Source: Cellulophaga algicola DSM 14237 (lineage in GTDB: Bacteria > Bacteroidota > Bacteroidia > Flavobacteriales > Flavobacteriaceae). Taken from it: a DNA stretch of 64,000 nucleotides. Positions within the stretch are counted from its first letter, which is position 1; every line of letters begins with the position of its first letter. This document shows, piece after piece, positions 51,196 through 60,805 of the stretch. The notes beneath the pieces are model-generated. The model did no database searches. It was not told where the DNA came from and worked only from the letters and a program-made list of their open reading frames with translations. The translations under genes were made by a program, and so were the position numbers. The DNA lies in NCBI RefSeq assembly GCF_000186265.1, contig NC_014934.1, positions 4,030,001 to 4,094,000 on the forward strand, given 5' to 3'.

Positions 51196-51642
51196 TTAAG
51201 CTTTAAGAATAAAGTCTTCTTTTTTAAAGTTGCATAAGAAATCTGGCCAGTTCATACTTAAAATTTTCTTCATACAATTTTTTAAATCTTGAAACCTATT
51301 TGGTTTAATGATGTAAAGGTTGGCCCCCTTTTCATAGCAACACTGTATATCTTGTCCAGAAGATGAAGTTGAATACATGGCTATAATTACATTTTTAAGA
51401 CGCTCATGAGTTCTAATATAATCCAAGCACTCTATGCCATTCATGATAGGCATATTTAAGTCTAAAAAAATCATATCAGGAATTACGGAAACGTTTTCCT
51501 CAAAAAAAGAAACGGCTTCTTTACCATTTATAAATTCTTCTAATTCAAAATTTACATTTAAGCTCTCAAGGCCTTCTATAAAAAAAGCTCTGTCATCTTC
51601 ATCGTCATCAACTAACCACAGGTTAAATTTACTATCGGTCAT
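51196..51642 (-). CDS. Single-domain response regulator (RcpA-type receiver)
   Basis: The 148-residue protein is a CheY-like receiver with no output domain: DDDEDDRAFFIEGLE (acid pocket about 12-26), the phosphorylated Asp in MIFLDLNMPIMNG (about 59-71), the conserved Thr/Ser near 88-92 (AMYSTSSSG) and Lys in IIKPNRFQDLK (about 112). The DDDEDDR...FLDLNMP pattern is that of cyanobacterial RcpA-like single receivers that pair with bacteriophytochrome-type PAS kinases. A multi-PAS kinase of that style is encoded at 41.3-43.8 kb, so it may be a partner. It lies upstream of the SDR gene on the same strand with a 190-bp gap. Confidence 0.82.
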   Translation of the reverse strand: MTDSKFNLWLVDDDEDDRAFFIEGLESLNVNFELEEFINGKEAVSFFEENVSVIPDMIFLDLNMPIMNGIECLDYIRTHERLKNVIIAMYSTSSSGQDIQCCYEKGANLYIIKPNRFQDLKNCMKKILSMNWPDFLCNFKKEDFILKA

Positions 51643-51884
51643 AATTCTAATGATTTTTAAGCTTTTCTGCTCCTGTAATTTAATGAATTTTTTAATTGAT
51701 GGAACTAAAAAAATCAGAAAAATGAACTCATGTGTTATTGCAACTCTAATTTAATAGATAGTGCATATTTAGAACTTACAATAGGAGATAGCATTCTTAT
51801 ACATATTTCTATTATTACATCTAGCGTCATGTATATCAGCAAAAAATCTTGGAGATTGCGTTAATCTATGTTAAGTGTCTAAAC

Positions 51885-51892
51885 TAATTTTG
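51885..51892 (+). promoter_or_regulatory. -7 box TAATTTTG for the Pmp3-like gene
   Basis: TAATTTTG matches TAnnTTTG exactly and lies 22 bp before the ATG at 51915, the normal distance for a short Bacteroidota leader. A TTG at 51856-51858 is somewhat far for the usual -33 element. It is a plausible promoter for the 50-residue membrane peptide. Confidence 0.4.
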
Positions 51893-51914
51893 TGAAAACT
51901 AAAAACAAACAATT

Positions 51915-52067
51915 ATGTCAATAGTAACAATACTTTTAAATATTTTCTTACCGCCATTAGCGGTATTCCTAAAACATGGATTAGGAACTACATTTCTTGT
52001 GAGTCTTATTCTTACACTAATTGGCTGGTTACCAGGAGTAATTCATGCTTTTATCGTGAATAAATAG
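51915..52067 (+). CDS. YqaE/Pmp3-family small membrane protein, 50 residues
   Basis: A 50-residue frame from the ATG at 51915 reads MSIVTILLNIFLPPLAVFLK, then HGLGTTFLVSLILTLIGWLPGV, then IHAFIVNK. It is the size and pattern of the UPF0057 (Pmp3/YqaE/SNA1) family: a first helix with PPLAVF, a short polar stretch and a second helix with the GWLPGVIHA signature. These proteolipids sit in the membrane and are induced by osmotic and cold stress; loss in yeast makes the membrane hyperpolarised. It lies between the receiver gene (divergent) and the catalase gene, with its own terminator after it. It is too short for many gene finders. Confidence 0.85.
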   Translation: MSIVTILLNIFLPPLAVFLKHGLGTTFLVSLILTLIGWLPGVIHAFIVNK

Positions 52068-52088
52068 GATTTCAATATTTTATAGTAT

Positions 52089-52124
52089 AAAAGTCATTTT
52101 GTGAGCAATGGCTTTTCTTTTTTT
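52089..52124 (+). terminator. Terminator after the Pmp3-like gene
   Basis: AAAAGTCATT (52089-52098) pairs with AATGGCTTTT (52107-52116) with one G-T wobble, and CTTTTTTT follows at 52117-52124. It is a standard intrinsic terminator 22 bp after the stop. Confidence 0.8.
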
Positions 52125-52266
52125 CCATATTTTCTTAAAAAAAATGTGGGTCTTTATTTCGCATTTGAGTTAATCTTTCTGTTTTTTAAGTCATTTAAAA
52201 TAAAAACTTCCCTATAGCTTTATCAAAGATTAAGAGTGCACATAGTGTATTCTAAAACCACAAAAA

Positions 52267-54396
52267 ATGAAAGATAATAAGGAGACCACAAAAAAAGATA
52301 AACAACTTGATACCTATAGGGTAGATTATAACGATAAGGCACTAACAACGCGACAAGGATTAAAGGTAAATGATACCAATAACTCCTTAAAGGCAGGTCC
52401 TCGAGGAGCCACGTTACTTGAAGACTTTTTGTTAAGAGAAAAAATCCACAATTTTGACCACGAACGTATTCCAGAAAGGATTGTACATGCTAGAGGTAGC
52501 GCGGCACATGGTTATTTTGAATTATATGAAAGTATTGAGGAATATTCTAAAGCAGGTATTTTCACAGATACCGCTAGAAAAACTCCTGTTTTTGCACGGT
52601 TTTCTACGGTTGCAGGTTCAAAAGGCTCCACAGATTTAGCACGAGACGTTAGGGGTTTTGCTGTTAAATTCTATACGGAAGAAGGGACTTGGGATTTAGT
52701 AGGAAATAACATGCCTATTTTTTTTATTCAAGATGCAATGAAATTTCCGGATTTAATACATTCAGTGAAACCTGAACCGAACAATGAAATTCCGCAAGCA
52801 GCATCTGCTCACGATACTTTTTATGATTTTGTATCCTTAACGACTGAAACACTACACAACCATATTTGGGTCATGAGTGATCGGGGTATACCTCGCAGTC
52901 TACGTATGATGGAAGGTTTTGGAATTCATACCTTCCGATTGATAAATAAAAAAGGGGAAGCACATTTTGTAAAATTTCATTGGAAACCAAAAATGGGTGT
53001 CCATTCGGTAACCTGGGACGAAGCGGTAAAAATTAGTGGAGCAGACGCTGACTTTCATAGACGAGATTTGTGGGAGGCTATTGATTCAGGACAATTTCCA
53101 GAATGGGAATTAGGACTTCAAATTATTCCAGAAGCAGACGAGCATAAATTCGATTTTGATTTACTCGACCCTACAAAATTGATTCCAGAAGAAATGGTTC
53201 CTGTAAAAATCATAGGTAGAATGGTTTTAAACAGAAATCCTGATAATTTTTTCGCAGAAACAGAACAAGTTGCTTTTTTACCAGGGAATATTGTGCCAGG
53301 TATAGATTTTACCAATGATCCGTTACTTCAAGGACGCTTATTCTCTTATAGAGACACACAATTATCACGATTAGGGAGTCATAATTTTCATCAGTTACCC
53401 ATTAATAAATCTATTGCTCCCGTGCATAACAATCAAAGAGACGGACACATGCAAATGGAAATTCCGAAAGGAAATACCGCATATTTTCCAAATTCTTTAG
53501 GAGGTGGTTGTCCGTATTTATCTTCTGTTGAGGAAGGCGGATTTGAATCGTATCAAGAGCGAATCGATGCAGATAAAATACGATCTCGCAGCGAAAGTTT
53601 TAGTGACCATTTTTCTCAACCAGCCTTATTTTATAGAAGTTTAGCTTCTTGGGAAAAAAATCATGTGATAGGCGCGTATTCTTTTGAACTAGGGAAGTGC
53701 ACTCATGATCATATAAAACAACGTATGTTGTGGCTTATCGCTCAAATTGATGAGGCTTTAGCAAATGAAGTGGCAGGGAATCTTGGAATGAAAGTGCCGG
53801 ATGATATAGAACGGCCAATTAACCAAGCTATTGGTGCCAATGCTAATGTTGAGGAACATCAACCTAAAAAGAAAAAGATATACTTAGAGGAATCTCCAGA
53901 ATTGAGTCAGGCTCATACAAAATTTGAGACCATTGCGACACGGAAAATTGCATTCTTAGTCTCTGATGGTTTTCATATGAAAGATTTTGATGCCATGAAA
54001 AAAGCGCTGGAAGCAGAAAATGCTGTCGTAAAAATTGTAGCGCCTCATGGTGGTACAGTGGTGTGTGATGAAAAAATGGAATATAAAGTTGATGCTGCAA
54101 TTATGACAACAGAGAGTGTATTGTTTGATGCTATTTATATTCCTGGAGGTAAAAAATCTGTAGCTGCTTTATTGAATACCTCTAAATTTACTAAGTTTAT
54201 CAATGAAGGTTTTAAGCATTGTAAAGCAATTGCTGCCGACGATGAAGGAGAATTATTAATTGATGCTAGTGCATTTGCAAAATATAAAAAAGATAAGGCT
54301 ATTTTAATAAATAAAGGCGCAAAAGATTTCATTGCAGCAATAGCAAAACACCGTAATTGGGAACGCATGGAAGTTGCAGAAAAGATAGCAGTTTAG
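52267..54396 (+). CDS. katE: Large-subunit catalase (HPII/KatE type)
   Basis: The 709-residue monofunctional heme catalase dismutates hydrogen peroxide. The core has the active-site His in [18 protein letters not shown] (His about 75), Asn in [19 protein letters not shown] (about 148), and the proximal Tyr region [18 protein letters not shown] (Tyr about 363). The C-terminal about 150 residues ([23 protein letters not shown] and so on) are a DJ-1/PfpI-like flavodoxin-fold domain, which marks the large subunit (clade 2) type. Length is normal for the clade. It starts about 140 bp after the Pmp3 terminator and ends in its own terminator, so it is monocistronic. It is the strongest oxidative-stress gene in the window, with a peroxidase and a peroxiredoxin also present. 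Confidence 0.93.
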   Translation: MKDNKETTKKDKQLDTYRVDYNDKALTTRQGLKVNDTNNSLKAGPRGATLLEDFLLREKIHNFDHERIPERIVHARGSAAHGYFELYESIEEYSKAGIFTDTARKTPVFARFSTVAGSKGSTDLARDVRGFAVKFYTEEGTWDLVGNNMPIFFIQDAMKFPDLIHSVKPEPNNEIPQAASAHDTFYDFVSLTTETLHNHIWVMSDRGIPRSLRMMEGFGIHTFRLINKKGEAHFVKFHWKPKMGVHSVTWDEAVKISGADADFHRRDLWEAIDSGQFPEWELGLQIIPEADEHKFDFDLLDPTKLIPEEMVPVKIIGRMVLNRNPDNFFAETEQVAFLPGNIVPGIDFTNDPLLQGRLFSYRDTQLSRLGSHNFHQLPINKSIAPVHNNQRDGHMQMEIPKGNTAYFPNSLGGGCPYLSSVEEGGFESYQERIDADKIRSRSESFSDHFSQPALFYRSLASWEKNHVIGAYSFELGKCTHDHIKQRMLWLIAQIDEALANEVAGNLGMKVPDDIERPINQAIGANANVEEHQPKKKKIYLEESPELSQAHTKFETIATRKIAFLVSDGFHMKDFDAMKKALEAENAVVKIVAPHGGTVVCDEKMEYKVDAAIMTTESVLFDAIYIPGGKKSVAALLNTSKFTKFINEGFKHCKAIAADDEGELLIDASAFAKYKKDKAILINKGAKDFIAAIAKHRNWERMEVAEKIAV

Positions 54397-54405
54397 CTAA
54401 GTGTC

Positions 54406-54443
54406 ATGCCTAGAGAATGAATGAATTTTCTAGGCATTTTTTA
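54406..54443 (+). terminator. Terminator after katE
   Basis: ATGCCTAGA (54406-54414) pairs with TCTAGGCAT (54429-54437), a perfect 9-bp stem, followed by TTTTTTAT. It stands 10 bp after the katE stop, a classic intrinsic terminator. Confidence 0.85.
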
Positions 54444-54515
54444 TGGTACTTATACTTCAAAGTAATAATTAAAGATGATGTAAAACAAGTTAGGGTAGCG
54501 TGAGGAGAATACATT

Positions 54516-55790
54516 CTATTCTTCTTCTTTCTCCATTTGAGAACTAATAAAAGGTATTCTAGGAGCTAAAAAATACCCTGTTAAACTCGCAAATAATATC
54601 GGAATAAAGTGTCCAAAACCTGTCAGAGTAGCAAGTAGGATAGTGGTACTCATAGGTGTTCGTGTTACACAGGAATTTATTGCAGCCATACAACTAACTA
54701 TTGCTAAGGATAGGTTTATTGTTGGGAATATTTTATGAATGATAAGTCCTAATGTTGCTCCTACAAAAAAAAGAGGAATAATAAATCCGCCTCGCCAACC
54801 TGACGTTACAGTTATTGAAATTGCAATGATTTTTAAAATTAAAATAGCGAGTAGTAACTTCAATGAAAAATCACCCAATAGTAATTCATTAATTTCATGA
54901 TGTCCAAAGTATCTGGTTACTGGAAAATAATAAGCTATACTACCTAGTAAAATACCACCAATAAAAGTTTTGATATAAATCGGTATTTGTAATTTTTCAA
55001 AAACGAATTTAAAAAATTTGATGCAAAAAATAAAGCCCCAACCCAAAGCGGCTCCTATAATTGCAAATACAACTGCATACCCAAAATCAAAAATTCCTGA
55101 ATATTTATATGCAGATAAATCCCATGTTGGGCCAAGACCTAAGTGAATTATGAGAGCAAAAACCAAATAACTAAAGCAACTAGCGACAAATGCAGGAATA
55201 ATTGCCCTGTAATATTCAACCGCATGTTTATGATGGAGTATTTCCAGCGAAAATAAACTTCCACCTAAAGGAGCTCCAAATAAAGCCGTAAAACCAGAAG
55301 CCATTCCCGCAATACTTAATGATCTTAATTCTTCCCCTTTAAGTCTAAAAATTTTACCAATCCATGTACCCGTTGAGCCCGTTATTTGTACTAATGGAGC
55401 TTCTGGTCCAAGACTACCTCCTGAAGCTACACACAACAATGAAGATAGTATCATTGATAGGTTGTTTTTTGGGTCAAGCTTTCCTTTATTAAATCTTATG
55501 TTGTTAACAATTAAATTTATTTCTCCAGGGTCTCCAATGAAGTAAATTATCAAACCTGCAAATAGTCCGCAAGTTGCCATTAAGGGGATGACGAGCCAAC
55601 CATCAAAAAAGGCTAGTTGATGTGTTAAAAATTCAAGTACAATCCAATAAATACCAGCGATTATACCACCTATCAAACCGAGAAATGCCCATAACAAAAA
55701 AGACCTGCTAAAAACGAAAGGGTTAAATTTTACGGGTTGATCTAAAATGTTTAAGTAATTTACTAATTTTTTTCTACGCTTTAATTTCAC
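54516..55790 (-). CDS. ClC-family chloride channel/transporter
   Basis: The 424-residue membrane protein has the ClC motifs: GGSLGPEAPLVQITGSTG (about 122-139; usual pattern GxxGP), GAPLGGSLFSLEILHHK (about 171-187) and GWRGGFIIPLFFVGATLG (about 333-350, the GxFxP-type site). About ten membrane helices are predicted. In the first motif the residue that is the gating Glu of antiporters (GREGP) appears as Leu (GSLGP), so a channel-like or altered transport mode is possible. The start codon is GTG at 55790, since no ATG lies in the right place. No CBS domains are present. It is a plausible anion transporter in the stress block. Confidence 0.85.
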   Translation of the reverse strand: MKLKRRKKLVNYLNILDQPVKFNPFVFSRSFLLWAFLGLIGGIIAGIYWIVLEFLTHQLAFFDGWLVIPLMATCGLFAGLIIYFIGDPGEINLIVNNIRFNKGKLDPKNNLSMILSSLLCVASGGSLGPEAPLVQITGSTGTWIGKIFRLKGEELRSLSIAGMASGFTALFGAPLGGSLFSLEILHHKHAVEYYRAIIPAFVASCFSYLVFALIIHLGLGPTWDLSAYKYSGIFDFGYAVVFAIIGAALGWGFIFCIKFFKFVFEKLQIPIYIKTFIGGILLGSIAYYFPVTRYFGHHEINELLLGDFSLKLLLAILILKIIAISITVTSGWRGGFIIPLFFVGATLGLIIHKIFPTINLSLAIVSCMAAINSCVTRTPMSTTILLATLTGFGHFIPILFASLTGYFLAPRIPFISSQMEKEEE

Positions 55791-56183
55791 GTTTTCTAAT
55801 CAATTTTATTGTTCGTAGGTAATCGCTGTCTTAAACCGTAAAAATACTAAATAAAAGAGTGAAGATTATTGCATTAAATAAGAAGTTTTCGCGCTAAATA
55901 AAGTTGTAGATAAGTAATTTATTCTTTTTTAATTGTTGTTTATGTATCTCCTCATAAAGGTTCAAAATTAACGTTCCAATAACTTTTAAATAGTTACAAA
56001 AGAAAATAGAAAATTCACGATAAGTAGAAGGAAAAACAAAAACCTCATTGAGTTTTATAAGGATTTTTTGTTAATATATCTTTTGTCTATTTTTTAGAGT
56101 ATAGCTACAAACTACCTAGTAAGAACCTTAAAAAAATATTACTTTCTGATAGTAATTTATTGTGATAAATGAGCAATTAGACT
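55791..56183. other. Intergenic stretch, nothing assigned
   Basis: This AT-rich gap of about 390 bp separates the ClC gene from the serine hydrolase gene, both on the minus strand. I see no coding frame, no strong hairpin and no clear operator. It must hold the ClC promoter. Confidence 0.5.
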
Positions 56184-57137
56184 TTATTGATTGGCAATGC
56201 GTAGGCTTTGTTTTTTAACAGCATCCATTACTGCTGTGTGGACTCGGAACGTATTTTTGAAATTACCTAAATCTCTCGCATTATTTTCTAAGACAATAAC
56301 CTGTGTTTTATCCTGTGGGTAATAATAACAGGCCGATACAAAACCAGGTGAATAACCTAATGCTCCAATTTGAATATTCTCTTCTCCTTCTTTGAAAAGT
56401 AAACCATAACCATATTCCCCAGTGTCAAAAATAGGATGGATTCTTGTGGCATATTTAGTGGTCATTAGTTTTAAGGATTCTTTGGTAACTAATTGACCTG
56501 AATACAGTTTTTGACTCCATTTTTTTAAGTCCGTTGCATTAGAAATAAATCCTCCTGCAGGAACATAATTTTCTAAACTATTAGGAGCAAAAATTAAAAT
56601 CCCTTGTTCATTTTCAACATATCCTTTAACAAGATTATGGTATTTTTTATGCTGTGGGTGAAATGTATTTTTGAGCTTATGTTCTTCAAAGAGTTCAGTA
56701 GCACTTATTTCGAAGCTTTTACCTGTAATTTTTTCAAGAATTTGAGCAAGTAATTCATACCCTAATTGCGAGTATTTAAATTGCGTTCCCTCAGTAAATT
56801 CAAGGGGTTTTTCTATATCTGAAATCCCGTGTGTATGCGTAAGTAAATGGTGGATAGTTATTTTTTTGGACCAAGGCTGCTTAATTTTTTCAAGATAGTT
56901 ATGAATCGTGTCTTCTAGTCTAAGATTGCCTTTTTCAAATTCTCGTAAAATTAGAACTGCGGTAATCTGTTTACTTATGGAACCAATAACAAATTGGTCA
57001 CTAAACTTAATCTTAGTTTTAGGATCTAAATCTGAAAAACCTACAGCATTAGAATAAATAGTAGTAGTGTCTGTAGCGACTAAAATAACACCATTAAATT
57101 CATGCTTATGAACTATAGCATCAATTGAGGAGACCAA
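56184..57137 (-). CDS. Serine hydrolase, beta-lactamase/class C type, start codon uncertain
   Basis: The protein (317 residues from the TTG at 57137) has class C beta-lactamase/DD-peptidase motifs: SISK (about 53-56, nucleophile Ser), the Tyr of SQLGYELLAQ (about 123), and a GYG/GALGYSPG segment near the end. It hydrolyses a peptide or ester substrate, and most members are esterase- or peptidase-like. The true N-terminus is probably longer: an in-frame extension to 57233 reads CKKISILILGIILVLSYQT, a good signal peptide, but its first codon is ATA where an ATG is expected (57231-57233). The product would then be exported. If the ATA is real, the gene is barely translated or silenced, or initiates at the TTG without export. 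Confidence 0.72.
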   Translation of the reverse strand: MVSSIDAIVHKHEFNGVILVATDTTTIYSNAVGFSDLDPKTKIKFSDQFVIGSISKQITAVLILREFEKGNLRLEDTIHNYLEKIKQPWSKKITIHHLLTHTHGISDIEKPLEFTEGTQFKYSQLGYELLAQILEKITGKSFEISATELFEEHKLKNTFHPQHKKYHNLVKGYVENEQGILIFAPNSLENYVPAGGFISNATDLKKWSQKLYSGQLVTKESLKLMTTKYATRIHPIFDTGEYGYGLLFKEGEENIQIGALGYSPGFVSACYYYPQDKTQVIVLENNARDLGNFKNTFRVHTAVMDAVKKQSLRIANQ

Positions 57138-57346
57138 ATTACTATAGCTTTCTTTGTTCTCCTGACCGTTTGTTTGATAAGAGAGTACTAGGATAATGCC
57201 TAAAATTAAAATGCTAATTTTCTTACAGTGTATTTAACTTATGTTTTAAACTGCTTTTTGAAAGGTTGGAAAATTAAAAAAGGGAATATATAGTTTATTT
57301 AATAACAACTAAACTATTGTTTTTATAAATTGATTAACTACTTATT

Positions 57347-59086
57347 TTACTCATATGCAGTTCCATTATTTTCTATCTGCCAATCAGGCATATACGTGGA
57401 AGATTTTAATATTTTTAAGCGATCATTATACCTAATATCAACTTTTATTAAAGCGTCGAAATTTGTTAAATCTGGAATTTTAATAAGGTAAGGATTATGT
57501 TTTATGTATACTTCTTTAAGTTTTGTAAATTGTACCAGAGAAGATAAATCTGTTACTGAACTTACATAAAATTCAAATACTTCTAAGTTACTGTTTGAAT
57601 AAAGAGAAGATGGAATTTCTGATAAAGTATACATTGATACTTTTAATTGTCTTAAATGCTTAAGGTTTTTTATAAAACGAATACTATTGGTGGTACTTTC
57701 TATACTTATTGTTTCAATATTATTAGACGCTTCTAAATTTTCAGGGAATGTAAATTGATTATTTACAGCACGTATTTTCAAAGTTTTCAATTTTTTTAAT
57801 CCTCCTAATCCATATAGAAACTTTAAGCGTGTCATAAATTCTAAGTGTATATCCGTTAGTGCTAAATTGCTTGAAAACGAAAGCGGAATTTCTCTTAACT
57901 GATTACATTCATAAAACCGAACGCTTCTTAGGGATTTCATGTTTTTAATTTCAGAAATATCAGCTATTTCACTATGGCTAAAATTCAGTTCATTAAGGTT
58001 TTCTAAATCCGAAAAGTTCTTGGGTAAGTTTTTCAATTTAGTTTGGCCTATTGCTAAGGATTCTAACGATTTGCAGGTTGCAATGCCCGTTATATTTTGC
58101 AGGTTTTTAAGCTCTTCTAAGCGGATAGTTTTAAAATTACAAGAACTCATATCAAGATTGATATCTGTTAATGCAGGTAGCCCTATAATTTCAATGTGAT
58201 CTAATGTATTAAAAGTATTAATCCCGTCTATAGCGTTTAAAGAATCATTGTAGGAGAAACTAAAGTTTTGTAATTTAAGTAGTTTAGAAAAATCACCTTT
58301 TAAATTTCTTAAACCAGTTCCTTTGAGAAAGACGGTAGTAAGGTTTTGATAATTTGCAATACCTGAGACGTCTTTTAAATAAGGTAAGCTGGAAAGATTA
58401 AGTGAATTTAATTTTTCACTAAAATTATCTGGAAAAACACGCATACTTCCACCAACGATAGTTAGCCTTTCTAGTTTCTTTAATGCACTAATTTTAGTAT
58501 AATCTTTAAAATTGGAACCAACAGATAAAGTGAAGTCATTAATTCTATTATGAGCTTTAAATACAGGAAGGGTTTTAAGACTATTGCTTTTAAGATAAAG
58601 ACTTTCTAAGGTGGTACTCGCTGATAAAACATTTATATTTTCAAGGTTAGGAGCAACTATTCTTATAGCTTTCAAGGAAGTGAGGAGCACAAATTCTTTA
58701 GGAAGTTTTTTACCTGAAAAATTAAGCCTTAGATTTTTTAATTGGGATAAATTTGGTAGCCCGCTTAAATTTTGAAGGAGTGAGTCAGCATAAATATTTA
58801 AAGTAGATAAACTATCAAATTTTATATTAGAAAATTCTTTAGGTAATTTCGGTAAATCAATAATTAGAGATAGAGATTTAAAAGTAGATAAGTTTTTAAT
58901 TTTTTCTAAATGAGATGTCGAATCTATGATAAAGGAACATCTATAGAAATTAGGAGAGTTTTTACAATTTTGAATTTCTTTTGCTGAAAAATGGTTTATA
59001 TTTTTTTCAACAGTACTATTACCAGGTTGAGAAAAGGCTATATTTATAAAAAATAAAAAAAATATAAGTAAAAATCTAGTATTCAT
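57347..59086 (-). CDS. Secreted leucine-rich repeat protein
   Basis: The 579-residue protein begins with a signal peptide (MNTRFLLIFFLFFINIAFSQ). It then has about twenty leucine-rich repeats with the pattern LxxLxxLxLxxNxLxxLP (for example NLSQLKNLRLNFSGKKLP, LESLYLKSNSLKTLP, LQNFSFSYNDSLNAIDG). LRR solenoids bind proteins or surface ligands. The absence of a visible sorting domain or anchor leaves secretion or the outer surface equally possible. It ends in ENNGTAYE. Its neighbours are the serine hydrolase (260 bp downstream) and the RbsD/FucU gene (147 bp upstream), both on the same strand, with no obvious link. It is not part of a T9SS cargo set that I can see. Confidence 0.8.
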   Translation of the reverse strand: MNTRFLLIFFLFFINIAFSQPGNSTVEKNINHFSAKEIQNCKNSPNFYRCSFIIDSTSHLEKIKNLSTFKSLSLIIDLPKLPKEFSNIKFDSLSTLNIYADSLLQNLSGLPNLSQLKNLRLNFSGKKLPKEFVLLTSLKAIRIVAPNLENINVLSASTTLESLYLKSNSLKTLPVFKAHNRINDFTLSVGSNFKDYTKISALKKLERLTIVGGSMRVFPDNFSEKLNSLNLSSLPYLKDVSGIANYQNLTTVFLKGTGLRNLKGDFSKLLKLQNFSFSYNDSLNAIDGINTFNTLDHIEIIGLPALTDINLDMSSCNFKTIRLEELKNLQNITGIATCKSLESLAIGQTKLKNLPKNFSDLENLNELNFSHSEIADISEIKNMKSLRSVRFYECNQLREIPLSFSSNLALTDIHLEFMTRLKFLYGLGGLKKLKTLKIRAVNNQFTFPENLEASNNIETISIESTTNSIRFIKNLKHLRQLKVSMYTLSEIPSSLYSNSNLEVFEFYVSSVTDLSSLVQFTKLKEVYIKHNPYLIKIPDLTNFDALIKVDIRYNDRLKILKSSTYMPDWQIENNGTAYE

Positions 59087-59233
59087 TTTTATTCTTTTAC
59101 CATATTAAGAAGGAGGGAGTAAGTTCACAGAATAGAGTTTTACCCATAGAAATTACAGCCTAATCAGGTTTTTTAATTCTTTTATTTTTTTAAAGTGTTA
59201 CGGTTTCTTTTTCAGGAAATAAACTACAAAGTA

Positions 59234-59668
59234 CTAAAAACGACTTTCTTCAGCCATTTTTACGACACCAACAATTAAAATCAAATTAGCGAAACGGCGT
59301 TGTTCACCTGTTTGAATGATTAAGGTGGTGGCTGGTTCTCTAATTTTATCATAGAAAGCCCAACGTTCCATCTCGTCCCAAGTTACCTCTCCTAATAATT
59401 TTTTATAAGCACCATGTATTTCAGCATTCGCTTCTGCAGGTTTTTCCATAACGATTGCACCTTGAACAGGGCATACCTCTAATATGCCTTCAAGTACCGT
59501 AAGTGCATCTAATAGTCCAGGACGAAAGTTAAGGTGTACCGTGGTAGAATTAGGACCTGTCATGGCACCGACCGGCAAATTGCCATCTGCAATGACTACT
59601 TGTGCAAAATGGCCAGAACGCGCAAGCGCTTCCATAATGGTTGGGTGTATTACTGGAGTTTTTAGCAT
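59234..59668 (-). CDS. RbsD/FucU-family sugar mutarotase
   Basis: From the ATG at 59668 the protein has 144 residues, the normal size; a longer start at 59713 would add a hydrophobic leader not typical of the family. Motifs: VIHPTIMEALARSGHFAQVVIADGNLP (the catalytic His of the family, about residue 20), and QTGEQRRFANLILIVGV near the end, the FucU/RbsD signature. It interconverts anomers of fucose or ribose-type sugars. An SDR gene lies 81 bp upstream, and the pair resembles fucose-type mutarotase plus dehydrogenase. The PL7 lyase upstream suggests a sugar-acid alternative, but the substrate is inferred only. Confidence 0.82.
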   Translation of the reverse strand: MLKTPVIHPTIMEALARSGHFAQVVIADGNLPVGAMTGPNSTTVHLNFRPGLLDALTVLEGILEVCPVQGAIVMEKPAEANAEIHGAYKKLLGEVTWDEMERWAFYDKIREPATTLIIQTGEQRRFANLILIVGVVKMAEESRF

Positions 59669-59749
59669 AAATATATCTTTAGGAAAAATGGAAATAAGAA
59701 ATACTAGGAGCATATTTAGCGCTTAGTATTTCCTATTTTAAACAATTAA

Positions 59750-60520
59750 TTACATGTTGTAAACGCCACCATTGATGTCTAATGTAGCTCCTGTAATAAA
59801 GCCATCGTATTCAGAAGCAAGATATAAAACTGCTCGCGCTACATCATCTGCGTTACCTGCACGTTGGATTGGAATTCCGGCTGTTGTTGCAGCTGCTGAT
59901 TCTTTTGTCGTATGCGTATTATGAAATGAAGTACCCAGGATAAGTCCCGGAGACACAGCATTTACTCGAGTACCTTGAGGTCCTAATTCTGCAGAAAGTG
60001 CTCTTGTAAAGGTTAAGATAGCACCTTTGCTGGTAGAATAAGCAAGAGACCCTGGATGACCACCTTTACGGCCAGCTAGTGATGCCAAGTTAACAATACT
60101 ACTGTTATCATTTTTTGCGAGGTAAGGAGCTGCAGCTTTTGTTACGAACATCATAGAGGTAAGGTTTATGTCCATTACCTTGTGCCAGAATTCAGCTTCC
60201 ATTTCGTTAAGCATTCTACGTGCAACTAATGAACCTGCATTGTTAATCAAGATGTTCAAACTACCAAAAGCTGCTATTGTTTTTTCGACCATGGCATTCG
60301 CATCGGCTTCTTTTGTTAAGTCACCAGCTATAGCAACTGCTTTTTGACCTTTACTAGTTGCGTATTCAACCAATTGGTTTGCCGTATCAGCACTGGAAAA
60401 ATAGTGGATGGCAACATTGGCTCCACTGTCAATAAAATGTCTCGTGATAGCTTCTCCAATTCCTTGTGCACCAGCAGTAATAAGGATGTTTTTACCTGTT
60501 AATTTAGTATTATTTTTCAT
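59750..60520 (-). CDS. Short-chain dehydrogenase/reductase (FabG-like)
   Basis: The 256-residue SDR (from the ATG at 60520) has ILITAGAQGIGEAITRHFIDSG (about 12-33), NNAGSLVARRML (about 90), a Ser region IVNLASLAGRKG (about 140) and the YSTSKGA catalytic Tyr/Lys (about 155-161). The first Gly motif reads AGAQGIG rather than TGGxxGIG, still a functional form. It is one of two SDRs in the window. It lies with the RbsD/FucU gene (81 bp) and 285 bp downstream of the alginate lyase gene. Flavobacterial alginate loci often have an SDR reducing the unsaturated uronate DEH, so that is a reasonable but unproven role; sugar dehydrogenation with FucU is the alternative. Confidence 0.85.
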   Translation of the reverse strand: MKNNTKLTGKNILITAGAQGIGEAITRHFIDSGANVAIHYFSSADTANQLVEYATSKGQKAVAIAGDLTKEADANAMVEKTIAAFGSLNILINNAGSLVARRMLNEMEAEFWHKVMDINLTSMMFVTKAAAPYLAKNDNSSIVNLASLAGRKGGHPGSLAYSTSKGAILTFTRALSAELGPQGTRVNAVSPGLILGTSFHNTHTTKESAAATTAGIPIQRAGNADDVARAVLYLASEYDGFITGATLDINGGVYNM

Positions 60521-60805
60521 ATATATTCTTATAGTAATAACGATAATAATCAAAGTAAAATTACTACTTATCGTTATAAATATTTTTTTTTATTTTGTAA
60601 ATATTATTTAATAAGTCACGTGTTTTCAAAAACAGAAACGGAACGGGTCATTTTTTCTCATCAACTACTTTGTACTTATTGCAAGTACTAAATGTATTCT
60701 TACGTACGTTAGTTAAAACTAAATTAATAGCAGAAAAGAAGGCTAAATTTAATCTACTACACAATTAATGAGCAATTTACTGCACAGCTTAGTCTATACA
60801 ATTCT

